From assembly GCA_039934875.1 (NCBI GenBank), contig JBDTLH010000030.1, positions 1 through 23,491 of the forward strand: a stretch of 23,491 bases of DNA, given 5' to 3'. Source of the DNA: JBDTLH01 sp039934875 (GTDB lineage: Bacteria > Acidobacteriota > Terriglobia > Terriglobales > Acidobacteriaceae). A program made the position numbers and the translations under genes. The notes under the pieces were generated by a model that did not search any database, was not told the origin of the DNA, and saw only the letters and a list, made by a program, of their open reading frames with translations. Shown here one piece after another: positions 1 through 7,356 of this stretch. Every line of letters starts with the position of its first letter. Positions within the stretch are counted from its first letter, which is position 1.

Positions 1-1499
1 TCAGCGTGCGCGAAGATCAGCGGCGCAGTTCGATTAAAACGGTATTTCCCGGTGCGCAGCACCACCGGGGAGACATCCTGGTTCTGTCCCGTCGCCTGAT
101 TGAACTTGTTCACCTTGCCGCCATAGATGAGGTTTGCGTCGAGCGGATCGGGCGCAACATATCCGTATTCTTCCACTCCAATTGGATGCCACTCGCGCGT
201 GATCGCCCCATAATCGCTGCGCGATGCCACCCCGGCCGAACCTGACTCCTGCTGTGCGCCATAGACCCAGTAGGGGAACTGGTCATCGGTGATCACGTGG
301 TAGAACTGCGCCGTCGGCTGGTTGTACCACGAGGACCAGGTCTGCCCGCCGTTTACGCTGATGGTCGCACCCTGATCGACCGCCAGCGCGATGATGTCCG
401 AGTTCTCCGGATTGATCCAGACGGTATGATAGTCATCGCCTCCCGGCGCTCCCTTGATGGCCGTGAAGTTCACACCGGCATCGGTCGATCGATACGTCGA
501 AGTGTTCGCGACATAGATCATGTCCGGGTTGCGCGGATCGGCTTTGACTTCTGCAAAATCAGAGCCACGCCCCCATATGCGCGGCTCGTCATTCACCTTG
601 CGCCATGAGCTCCCGGCATTATCGCTGCGGTAAAGACCACCGTTCTTCGTGGCATCCACTAGCGCATACAGACGCTTCGCGTCACTAGGTGCAACCGTGA
701 AGCCGATGCGGCCCAAACCTTCGCTCCAGGCGGGCAATCCCTGCGTCAGCGGTTGCCAGGTGTTGCCGCCATCCATAGACTTGAACAATCCGCTGCCTGG
801 GCCGTTGTAGGAATTTCCTACCGTCCACGGAGGACGGCGTGCCGACCACATGTCGGCATAAACGATCTTCGAATTCTGCGGATCGAACTCTACCTTTTCC
901 GCGCCTGTATTCTCGTCTTTGTAGAGGACCTTCTGGAAGCTCGCGCCTCCGTCCGTCGAGCGGAACACACCGCGCTCTTGATTAGCTCCATAAGGATGCC
1001 CCAGAACGGCAACAAATATCCGGTTCGGATCTTTCGGATCAACGATTATCGAATTGATCTGCTCTCCATCGCGCAATCCGAGGTGCGTCCACGTTTTTCC
1101 CGCATCGCTCGATTTGTAGATGCCATCTCCGATCGAAAGATCTGGCCGCTGGATACCTTCGCCGCTGCCGACGTAGATGATCTTCGCATCGGAGGGTGCG
1201 ACCGCGAGCGCGCCCGCCGATTGCGTAGGCTGTCCATCAAAGATGGGATTCCAGGTGTGGCCGTAGTCGGTGGTCTTCCAGACGCCGCCGTCGGTGGGAG
1301 CCATATAGAACAGGTTCGGCTGGCCGGGTACGCCGGAGATGGCTACCGTCCGGCCCGCGCGAAACGGCCCGATGCAGCGCCACTGCATCTCGTCGTAGAT
1401 TTTGGTGTTCATCTGCGCCTGCCCGAATGCTGCTGGCCCAATCAGCATTGCAGCGAACAAAAATAATCCGAAGGTGATCGAGCGGGAACGAACCATCAT
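1..1499 (-). CDS. secreted sortilin/VPS10-like BNR-repeat protein (partial, C-terminus beyond left edge)
   Basis: The reverse strand reads open from an ATG at 1499 to the window edge (499 codons, no stop). AGGAG lies 9 nt upstream of this ATG; a second ATG follows directly. Residues 1-27 form a signal peptide (hydrophobic FGLFLFAAMLIG core, AFGQA cleavage region), so the protein is exported. The visible part carries at least six Asp-box-like motifs of the S/T-x-D-x-G-x-T-W type, such as KTTDYGHTW, KSSDAGKTW, RSTDGGASF, KSMDGGNTW and SVNGGQTW, each about 45-60 residues apart. This is the pattern of BNR/sialidase-type beta-propeller blades seen in proteins annotated as glycosyl hydrolase or sortilin-like. 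Asp-boxes are structural, so they do not prove glycosidase activity and the substrate is unknown. Full-length relatives are often about twice this size. It is transcribed divergently from the methyltransferase at 1641. Confidence 0.85.
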   Translation of the reverse strand, partial: MMVRSRSITFGLFLFAAMLIGPAAFGQAQMNTKIYDEMQWRCIGPFRAGRTVAISGVPGQPNLFYMAPTDGGVWKTTDYGHTWNPIFDGQPTQSAGALAVAPSDAKIIYVGSGEGIQRPDLSIGDGIYKSSDAGKTWTHLGLRDGEQINSIIVDPKDPNRIFVAVLGHPYGANQERGVFRSTDGGASFQKVLYKDENTGAEKVEFDPQNSKIVYADMWSARRPPWTVGNSYNGPGSGLFKSMDGGNTWQPLTQGLPAWSEGLGRIGFTVAPSDAKRLYALVDATKNGGLYRSDNAGSSWRKVNDEPRIWGRGSDFAEVKADPRNPDMIYVANTSTYRSTDAGVNFTAIKGAPGGDDYHTVWINPENSDIIALAVDQGATISVNGGQTWSSWYNQPTAQFYHVITDDQFPYWVYGAQQESGSAGVASRSDYGAITREWHPIGVEEYGYVAPDPLDANLIYGGKVNKFNQATGQNQDVSPVVLRTGKYRFNRTAPLIFAHA

Positions 1500-1583
1500 T
1501 GAGCGCTTCTCCTGATTTCGTGAAACACAAAGAACAGACCAGCATAAATCAGAGCGGCGCAACCCACAGTCTGAATTCGGCAA

Positions 1584-1613
1584 TTGTCGCCTCTTCAGGG
1601 TTTGGGGCATAAT
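1584..1613 (+). promoter_or_regulatory. candidate sigma-70 promoter for the methyltransferase
   Basis: TTGTCG (1584-1589) and CATAAT (1608-1613) are separated by 18 nt and lie just upstream of the AAGGAG ribosome binding site (1629-1634). The -10 box matches TATAAT at five of six positions; the -35 box is moderate. This is a prediction from sequence only. Confidence 0.4.
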
Positions 1614-1640
1614 AGCAGTCGCAACCATAAGGAGAATGAC

Positions 1641-2654
1641 ATGCAACCACAACCCGCCGCCTCGCCGAGTCCGTTCTTGATCTTTGACACCTTGAACGCG
1701 TTCCAACGCTCTGCCGCTCTCAAAGGCGCCATTGAACTCAATCTCTTCACAGCCATTGCTGAAGGCAACACCACCGCCGATCAAATCGCTGTGCATTGCC
1801 AGGCCACTGTGCGCGGCACGCGAATATTGTGCGACTCGCTGGTCACCTACGGGCTGCTTACGAAATCCGATGGCCGCTATGCGCTCACGCCGGATACGGC
1901 AACATTCCTCGACCGGCGCTCGCCTGCTTACATGGGCGGAGTAGCCGATTTTCTCTGTCATCCCGAGCTTGCGAAAGGCTGGAGCAATATCGCAGCCAAT
2001 GTTCGCAAAGGAGGAAGCACTTTGCCGGGAGATGGCACTCTCAACATAGAAAACGAACTGTGGGTGCGCTTTGCCCAGGGCATGGCGGCGATGATGATGC
2101 CGGCCGCGCAGCGCATCGCGGGGCTGCTGGGAACAGATGCGCCACTCCGCGTGCTCGATATCGCCGCCGGACACGGCATGTATGGGATCTCCATTGCCAA
2201 ATCGAATCCGAAGGCTGATATCACGGCGCTCGATTGGGCGAATGTTCTTGCGGTCGCAAAGGACAATGCAAGCAAAATGGGGATAGCGGACCGTTACCAC
2301 ACCATCGAGGGCAGCTTCTTCGACTGCGCATTAGGCAGTGGTTACGACGTGGTGCTGCTTACCAATTTTCTGCACCATTTCGACCAGCCGACATGCGTTG
2401 GCATAATCCGGAAGGCCAGAGCCGCGTTGAAGGATGGCGGAAAGATAGTGACGGTCGAATTCGTGCCGAACGAGGACCGAGTCACCCCACCGGTTCCAGC
2501 AGTGTTTTCATTGACCATGTTGGCGGGAACTCCGAGCGGCGACGCCTACACCTTCGCCGAGCTTTCAAACATGTTTCGCGAAGCTGGATTGGCGAAGACC
2601 GAGCGGCATGAAGTCATGCCTGGGCATCCGCAAACAATTTTGATTTCGGAATAG
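1641..2654 (+). CDS. SAM-dependent methyltransferase, O-methyltransferase family 2-like
   Basis: A 337-residue protein. The ATG at 1641 is chosen because AAGGAG sits 6 nt upstream and homology-like sequence starts at its N-terminus. Residues 12-95 resemble the winged-helix dimerisation domain of plant/bacterial small-molecule O-methyltransferases (ALKGAIELNLFTAIAEG, then GLLTKSDGRYALTP). The Rossmann domain follows, with SAM-binding motif I at 171-179 (VLDIAAGHG), an acidic residue after strand 2 (ALDW), and a later LLTNFLHHFD segment typical of class I methyltransferases. It should transfer a methyl group from SAM to a small molecule; the acceptor cannot be read from sequence. No biosynthetic gene cluster surrounds it, so it stands alone between a divergent secreted protein and convergent Kdo hydroxylase genes. 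Confidence 0.85.
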   Translation: MQPQPAASPSPFLIFDTLNAFQRSAALKGAIELNLFTAIAEGNTTADQIAVHCQATVRGTRILCDSLVTYGLLTKSDGRYALTPDTATFLDRRSPAYMGGVADFLCHPELAKGWSNIAANVRKGGSTLPGDGTLNIENELWVRFAQGMAAMMMPAAQRIAGLLGTDAPLRVLDIAAGHGMYGISIAKSNPKADITALDWANVLAVAKDNASKMGIADRYHTIEGSFFDCALGSGYDVVLLTNFLHHFDQPTCVGIIRKARAALKDGGKIVTVEFVPNEDRVTPPVPAVFSLTMLAGTPSGDAYTFAELSNMFREAGLAKTERHEVMPGHPQTILISE

Positions 2655-2661
2655 CTTGCGG

Positions 2662-2698
2662 GCCGTCTAGAGGTGGAATGATTTCCAACCGAGACGGC
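2662..2698. terminator. hairpin between convergent genes, probable bidirectional terminator
   Basis: GCCGTCT (2662-2668) pairs with AGACGGC (2692-2698), and an inner stem TGGAA/TTCCA (2674-2678, 2683-2687) closes on a TGAT loop. It lies between the converging ends of the methyltransferase (stop 2654) and the Kdo hydroxylase (stop 2728). There is no long T-tract, so efficiency is uncertain. Confidence 0.5.
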
Positions 2699-2727
2699 TT
2701 ACAAGACAACGGCGTCAATCAATGATT

Positions 2728-3699
2728 TTAGACCAGCCGCCCACCCACCATGCTCTCCAGAATTCTCAGCGGAGAAATTTCCGGATTCACCATCGCCTCA
2801 CCCCTCACCAACAATGTCTGCTCCAGCGCGAACCGCCCGCTTAATACCGCATGGGAGATGGTGTCGGTGTAGCACATCCAGCTTGCGCCCGGAGGGAAAT
2901 TGCTGTATTCCTTTTGGCTATTCTCCTGGTAATCGGCATTCTCTTTGAGAAAATTGTGGAAGTCCATCATGAACGCATCATACGGGCTGCGCGCCCATTG
3001 CGGAGCGATCGCGTGGACTGGCGCAAATCTACCAATTGCCTGCCTGAAGCGGCGCAGCCCCGACCAGGATGAGACTCCCGACGGCAACGCGATCTTTCCC
3101 GCGGGCGCTGGCTCCTTTACCGCGAAGCGGCGCACCAAACCTCCGAATGCTCCTCCCGTCACCCAATTGCGGCTCTCGACGGGATTGATGTTATTAAAAA
3201 AACGTAGAATGCGGTTCCCATTAGTAGGTCGCGTTGGGAACGCATCCGTGTGCATCAGGTCATTGCGCTTGCGCAACGCAAGCTGCCGCGACTCCTCCGG
3301 CTGCGGACGGTAACTCGCATAATCAAGCTGCCAGCGCTGCTGATAAGGCGCAAGAAAGCGGCCCAGAAATTCCACTACCGCCTGCGAGTATTCGCGCATG
3401 ATCTTCCGAAGCTGTTCTTCTGAACCGTGCGCCGATTTCACAAACCCGGTCACGCGATCTTCGCTGCGCCGATAAGCGATGTTCTTGTGATATCCCGCCC
3501 CAGCCTGCTGCTGATTGAGCAAAAACGCAAGGTCCTCGGCCGCAATCCTGATCGGACTCTGAGGGAAAAAGAGTATCGCGCCCGCCTCCAGTTGCGCGCA
3601 GTATTCGCGCAATTGCTCCTCATCGTCATTTCCCTGCCCCGCGGCAGCTTCATCAATGGCGATCAATGGCATGAAAGACATTCTATCCGCACTGCGCAT
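2728..3699 (-). CDS. Kdo hydroxylase family protein (Fe(II)/2-oxoglutarate dioxygenase)
   Basis: A 323-residue protein starting at ATG 3699, with GGAGGA 11 nt upstream. It matches the Kdo 3-hydroxylase (KdoO) family: an RKRNDLMHTDAFPTRPTNGN block at 143-162, followed by ILRFFNNINP, and near the C-terminus TISHAVLSGRFALEQT. The HxD pair H150/D152 and H283 are the expected iron ligands of a 2-oxoglutarate-dependent oxygenase. In characterised members the enzyme hydroxylates the 3-deoxy-D-manno-octulosonic acid of Kdo2-lipid A to Ko at the inner membrane, which implies LPS in this organism. No membrane helix is evident. It lies 63 nt downstream of the PLP decarboxylase on the same strand, so the two are probably cotranscribed. 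The assignment is family-level; true substrate is inferred. Confidence 0.85.
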   Translation of the reverse strand: MRSADRMSFMPLIAIDEAAAGQGNDDEEQLREYCAQLEAGAILFFPQSPIRIAAEDLAFLLNQQQAGAGYHKNIAYRRSEDRVTGFVKSAHGSEEQLRKIMREYSQAVVEFLGRFLAPYQQRWQLDYASYRPQPEESRQLALRKRNDLMHTDAFPTRPTNGNRILRFFNNINPVESRNWVTGGAFGGLVRRFAVKEPAPAGKIALPSGVSSWSGLRRFRQAIGRFAPVHAIAPQWARSPYDAFMMDFHNFLKENADYQENSQKEYSNFPPGASWMCYTDTISHAVLSGRFALEQTLLVRGEAMVNPEISPLRILESMVGGRLV

Positions 3700-3762
3700 T
3701 ATCGCGCCGATCCTCCATCTTCACCTGCCGCTATTTCCTGGCGCCTCTGTGTTGCTTTCGGT

Positions 3763-5229
3763 TTATCCCCGCGCCGCCGTTGACCGCGGAAAGGATTGCT
3801 CTGCGGCGGCTTCGAGAGCCGTCAGCAGCTCTTGGCAATGCCGCTCGGCGGTGAGATAGCTGATGATCATAAAGCGGATCACGCTGCGTCCATCCACCGT
3901 GGTCAATGAAATCCAACGCTTGCCATCACGCGTAATTTCATTCACGATCTCTCCATGCAGCCGCGCCAATTCACTCTCTCCGATGCGGTCCTCGGTTTTC
4001 AGTCGCAAATTAAAGATGGGCAGCGTCTGCGGAGACGCCAGCTCAAAATGCTGTGAAGCCGATATCCCTTGGGCCACCTGCTCTGCCAACGCCATCTGTC
4101 CGTCGATCAACTCCTCGTACGCCCCTCTCCCATGAACCCGCAGCGTTAGATAGAACTTGAGCGAATTCATCCGCCGTGACCACTGCGTACTGATCTGAAA
4201 GTTATCAATCGACGCCGTGTCCGCTACCTTCGGCATATAGGGAGTAGGCACCGCGAACGCCTGCTCCAGCATCTCCGGATGCGAGGTCAAAATCACCCCT
4301 GCCGCAAAAGGCATTGCCAGCCACTTATGCGGATCGATGGTGACTGAATCCGCAAGTTCAATGCCCCGCAGCAGCTCGCGATGCTGGTCACTGAAGATCG
4401 CTGCCGCCCCGTAGGCCCCATCCACATGCAGCCACACCCCGTGGCTGCGCGCGATTCCCGCCAGCGCCGGAATATCATCAATCGCGCCTGAATTCGTGGT
4501 TCCCGCGGTGGCAACGATGCAGAATGGCTTAAGGCCAGCTTCAACATCCTCCTCAATCTGCTCTTCCAGCCGCTCGGGATCCAGTTGCACGCGCGAGTTC
4601 ACTCGAATGCGCCGCCCGGCCCTGCGTCCGATTCCCAACAGCCCCGCTGACTTGTCCAGCGAATGGTGCGACTCGCCGCTCGAATAAAACACCGGACGCG
4701 CGCCAATCGCTACCACCCCTTCGTTCACATAATCCGGAAACGCATGCGCCAGCGCTAATGCCAGTGCCGTGAAATTCGCCTCATTGCCGCCGGAGGTAAA
4801 CGTCCCTCCAAACGCATTGGTTGTGCCTGAAGATGCCCAGCCCACCCGCTCCCCGATCCAGCGCACCGTCTCATTCTCAATCTTCGACGCCAGTTGCGAG
4901 CGCGCCAGCGTCGCGAGCTGCGGGTTCAGCGCCGATACCAGCATCTCCGCCAACACTGCCATATAGGTCGGCGTGGGATTCATCAGCCCAAAGTAATTGG
5001 CCGCCGGAACATGGAAACCCTTGTCGATCAACTCACGGCAGACCTCGTCGAGCACCTGCGCCGCGTCATCGCCCGACTCCGGAATACCGTCGGTCAGCGC
5101 GGAGAAGGTACGCTCATCCGCCGGCAGTTGCACTGCCCGCTCGGGCAGCGAGGCATAATAATCATCAATGCGGTCAATGAGCTTATAGCCCAGTGCGCGG
5201 CGGGTGGCGGAATCAAATTCAAATGGCAT
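3763..5229 (-). CDS. PLP-dependent group II amino acid decarboxylase
   Basis: A 488-residue protein if translation begins at ATG 5229 (MPFEFDSATR); the frame stays open upstream but the family-like sequence starts here. Fold type I PLP enzyme of the aromatic-amino-acid/glutamate decarboxylase group: TSGGNEAN (145-152), H188-H189 before the cofactor ring region, TAGTTNSGAIDD (241-252), LHVDGAYG with D270 for the pyridine nitrogen, and SVTIDPHKW with K302 as the Schiff-base lysine. It should decarboxylate an L-amino acid to an amine in the cytoplasm; which amino acid cannot be told. Length fits the family (about 470-510). The main start has only a weak GAG upstream, while a strong GGAGGA (5250-5255) serves an out-of-frame ATG at 5245, so translational coupling is possible. 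The Kdo hydroxylase follows after 63 nt. Confidence 0.88.
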   Translation of the reverse strand: MPFEFDSATRRALGYKLIDRIDDYYASLPERAVQLPADERTFSALTDGIPESGDDAAQVLDEVCRELIDKGFHVPAANYFGLMNPTPTYMAVLAEMLVSALNPQLATLARSQLASKIENETVRWIGERVGWASSGTTNAFGGTFTSGGNEANFTALALALAHAFPDYVNEGVVAIGARPVFYSSGESHHSLDKSAGLLGIGRRAGRRIRVNSRVQLDPERLEEQIEEDVEAGLKPFCIVATAGTTNSGAIDDIPALAGIARSHGVWLHVDGAYGAAAIFSDQHRELLRGIELADSVTIDPHKWLAMPFAAGVILTSHPEMLEQAFAVPTPYMPKVADTASIDNFQISTQWSRRMNSLKFYLTLRVHGRGAYEELIDGQMALAEQVAQGISASQHFELASPQTLPIFNLRLKTEDRIGESELARLHGEIVNEITRDGKRWISLTTVDGRSVIRFMIISYLTAERHCQELLTALEAAAEQSFPRSTAARG

Positions 5230-5245
5230 GTCTATCTCGTAGCAT
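5219..5245 (-). CDS. possible 8-codon upstream reading frame overlapping the decarboxylase start
   Basis: Reverse-strand ATG at 5245 is preceded by GGAGGA (5250-5255) with 4-nt spacing and encodes MLRDRHAI before TGA at 5219-5221. It overlaps the first 11 nt of the decarboxylase frame in a different phase. This is what is seen; that it is translated or couples translation of the decarboxylase is inference. It could be a chance reading frame. Confidence 0.25.
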   Translation of the reverse strand: MLRDRHAI

Positions 5246-5353
5246 ATTGTCCTCCGCTCTCGCGAAGACCTTCTATTCGAGAACACCTCTTCCTAGACAT
5301 CATAAACACGTTTTGATCTCTAACGTCCGGGTTTCCCTGGCTCTCGCGTTGCC

Positions 5354-6112
5354 TCAATCCAGGCGCACTACGAAGACGCCTTCCGGCGCCCTGGTCTCTT
5401 TCGCGACCTCATAAGCGCGCTGCTTGTTGTCTTCGAACACGCGCACCCGCAGCCATTCGCCGGTGGGGCCGGTGAACTGCAACACCTTGGCCGTGCGATA
5501 CCGTTGCAGGAGCTTTTCTTTCAATTGCGCGGCCTTTTCGTAGCTGTCGAATGCGCCGATCTGAACACACCATCGCCCGCCGCTCGCGATGTCTTTGGGG
5601 GACTCCAGTACATCCACCCGTACCCGGGCTGTACCCGGCAGGTATAGGCCGATGATCTTCGCCGCGCCCAGGGATAGATCAATCACGCGATCACCCACGA
5701 ACGGCCCACGGTCAGTGATCCTCACCAGGACGCTCTTGTCATTGCTGAGATTGGTGACGCGCACCGTGGAATTGAGCGGCAGAGTTTTATGTGCCGCAGT
5801 CAATCCGTTCTGGTCGTAGATCTCGCCGTTGGCGGCCCTGCGATGGTGATACACAGTACCATACCAACTGGCAATTCCGGTTTCCGTGTAGATCGGCTTT
5901 ACTCCGCGATAATTTTTCTCAGCGTCCTGCTCAGTTTCCGCCGGCTGGCTGGATTTTGCGGGGGGGACTTTGCCACGCTCCGTGTTCGACGACGTGGCAG
6001 TCCCCTGCTGCGGCATCGGAGGCGGCGGCAACTGCCGGCGCGCGACATGCCTCCTGCCGCATCCCGCGAATACGAGTGCACTGACCAACAGGAGTGCGAA
6101 AGAGACCCTCAT
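5354..6112 (-). CDS. rlpA: RlpA-like septal ring lipoprotein with SPOR domain
   Basis: A 252-residue protein. Residues 1-18 are a lipoprotein signal peptide with lipobox VFAGC (C18), so the mature protein should be lipidated and sit in the envelope. A low-complexity Pro/Gln-rich linker leads to a double-psi beta-barrel RlpA domain at about 78-165, with GIASWYGTVYHHRRAANGE, TAAHKTLPL, ITDRGPF and VIDLSLGAA. A SPOR domain occupies about 178-252 (WCVQIGAFDSYEKAAQLKEK, ending VFVVRLD). RlpA proteins are lytic transglycosylases acting on peptide-poor septal glycan strands, to which the SPOR domain binds. The ATG overlaps the stop of the upstream 84-residue gene by 4 nt (ATGA), so translational coupling is likely. 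Whether this copy is enzymatically active is not proven here. Confidence 0.9.
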   Translation of the reverse strand: MRVSFALLLVSALVFAGCGRRHVARRQLPPPPMPQQGTATSSNTERGKVPPAKSSQPAETEQDAEKNYRGVKPIYTETGIASWYGTVYHHRRAANGEIYDQNGLTAAHKTLPLNSTVRVTNLSNDKSVLVRITDRGPFVGDRVIDLSLGAAKIIGLYLPGTARVRVDVLESPKDIASGGRWCVQIGAFDSYEKAAQLKEKLLQRYRTAKVLQFTGPTGEWLRVRVFEDNKQRAYEVAKETRAPEGVFVVRLD

Positions 6113-6363
6113 TCGCCCGGCTTCTTGGGGCGTTTTGACCCGGTGCGGGACTCAATGTATTCAGCGAGCTTGCGCAACTGCTCGGCAGCGCTGCGCAGCG
6201 CATCGCTGCCTTCACGCCGCACCTCGGGAACCACCTCATCATTCATATAGCGGATAACGCGTTGTAGTTCGGCATCGATCCTGGGCATGGTATCTTTCAT
6301 TTTGTCATCCATCTTGCGCCCGAAGCGCTCGAAATTGTTGCTTGCGTCTTGCTGGTCTGCCAT
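6109..6363 (-). CDS. small charged helical protein, unknown function
   Basis: An 84-residue protein from ATG 6363 whose TGA overlaps the rlpA ATG by 4 nt. It has no signal peptide or membrane segment. The sequence is highly charged, rich in Asp/Glu/Lys/Arg with heptad-like spacing (RIDAELQRVIRYMNDEVVPE, then REGSDALRSAAEQLRKLAEY), which suggests an amphipathic helical bundle or short coiled coil. The C-terminus is basic and proline-containing (SKRPKKPGE). I do not recognise the family. Cotranscription and overlap with rlpA suggest a cell-envelope or division-linked role, but that is guilt by association. A start at the same ATG is the only sensible choice for this length. Confidence 0.7.
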   Translation of the reverse strand: MADQQDASNNFERFGRKMDDKMKDTMPRIDAELQRVIRYMNDEVVPEVRREGSDALRSAAEQLRKLAEYIESRTGSKRPKKPGE

Positions 6364-6479
6364 GAGATCGCCCCTTCCGAAAAGTCTAGCCCGTGCGGCA
6401 TAGCGAGCGCGTCAGCTTGCATCTTACTAGTCAACCGGTGCTGCTTCCATTCATCCAACTGGCACGGGGAGAGAAGCCT

Positions 6480-7247
6480 ATGACCAGACTACAGATCATA
6501 ACTTTTTTCCTCTTGCTGGCGGCGATTTCAGGTGCGGCGCAAGTCCTGCCTGACGCACCCAGGCCCCGGACGGGGCAGGCCACCGCAGCCGCGCAACCGG
6601 AGAAAAAAGAGGAGCCGGCCCCTCCACTGCCCGGAACATGCCGCTACCTGTGGGTGGACACTCCGGCAGAGGTCCCGCTGCAGAGGCTGACCCCGCATGA
6701 CAAGTTCAAACTCGCAGCCTGCGATTTCATGCATCCGTTCACCTACATCTACGCCGTCGGAGATTCCAGCATCTCGACTGCCATTAATCCTCATTCCGGT
6801 TATGGACCGGGTGTAAAAGGCATCGCAAAACGCTTTGGCGTGGACATGACCGACGAGCTCTCCGACGATTTCTTTACCGTATATCTTTTCCCCGCGCTGT
6901 TCGATCAAGACCCGCACTTTCACCGTCTTGGACCGGGCCATCCTATGCACGCGCGGGTGCGTTACGCGATGACCCGAGTGCTTCTGGCCAAGCGCGATGA
7001 CGACAGCGGTAACACCATCAACGCGGGCGAGATCTTCGGCACCATTGTTACTTCGACGCTGGCGAACACCTATCATCCGGGAATATCGCAGGGCTGGGGG
7101 AACACCACGGGACGAATCGCTATCAGCATCGCCTCCGACGCCGGATACAACATCTGGAAAGAGTATGAGCCGCAGGTGACCAAGCGCCTGAAGCTACGCT
7201 TTGATCTGGTGCGGCGGTTGAGCCAGAAGATCAACTTCCACGAATGA
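6480..7247 (+). CDS. secreted protein of unknown function
   Basis: A 255-residue protein from ATG 6480, preceded by a GGGGAGAG ribosome binding site. Residues 1-21 are a signal peptide (IITFFLLLAAISGAAQ). A Pro/Ala/Glu/Lys-rich linker (about 22-55) leads to a compact domain beginning near CRYLWVD. Notable conserved-looking segments are FKLAACDFMHPFTYIYA, FFTVYLFPALFDQDPHFHRL, a GHPMHARVRYAMTRVLLAK stretch, and NTYHPGISQGWGNT. Several His/Tyr/Trp-rich turns and alternating hydrophobics would fit an outer-membrane or periplasmic protein, but no family can be named with confidence. It is transcribed divergently from the 84-residue protein/rlpA operon and converges on recO. Confidence 0.75.
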   Translation: MTRLQIITFFLLLAAISGAAQVLPDAPRPRTGQATAAAQPEKKEEPAPPLPGTCRYLWVDTPAEVPLQRLTPHDKFKLAACDFMHPFTYIYAVGDSSISTAINPHSGYGPGVKGIAKRFGVDMTDELSDDFFTVYLFPALFDQDPHFHRLGPGHPMHARVRYAMTRVLLAKRDDDSGNTINAGEIFGTIVTSTLANTYHPGISQGWGNTTGRIAISIASDAGYNIWKEYEPQVTKRLKLRFDLVRRLSQKINFHE

Positions 7248-7297
7248 GCGCGCGGACCGTTCCGGCATGACTGTCCTCAGGGACTTAAAGCCCAAAG

Positions 7298-7325
7298 CTT
7301 CAGGCGACTTATCGCCCGGCTGAAG
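7298..7325. terminator. hairpin between convergent genes
   Basis: CTTCA (7298-7302) pairs with TGAAG (7321-7325), and GGCGA (7303-7307) pairs with TCGCC (7312-7316) around a CTTA loop, leaving a 4-nt bulge on one side. It sits between the converging ends of the secreted protein gene (7247) and recO (7357). It may terminate both transcripts; it lacks a T-tract. Its form also resembles short dispersed hairpins found in many genomes. Confidence 0.4.
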
Positions 7326-7356
7326 TCTATTCGATGGAGACTGCGCTTGGGTCGTT

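Noticed and set aside
753..1466. Plus-strand open frame (237 codons) opposite the BNR-repeat protein
   Set aside because: The reverse strand encodes a continuous signal peptide plus Asp-box repeats, so the plus-strand frame is a shadow.
1641..5229. Possible biosynthetic gene cluster (methyltransferase, oxygenase, PLP decarboxylase side by side)
   Set aside because: The methyltransferase is convergent and separated by a terminator, the oxygenase is a recognisable Kdo hydroxylase, and there is no core synthase or transporter.
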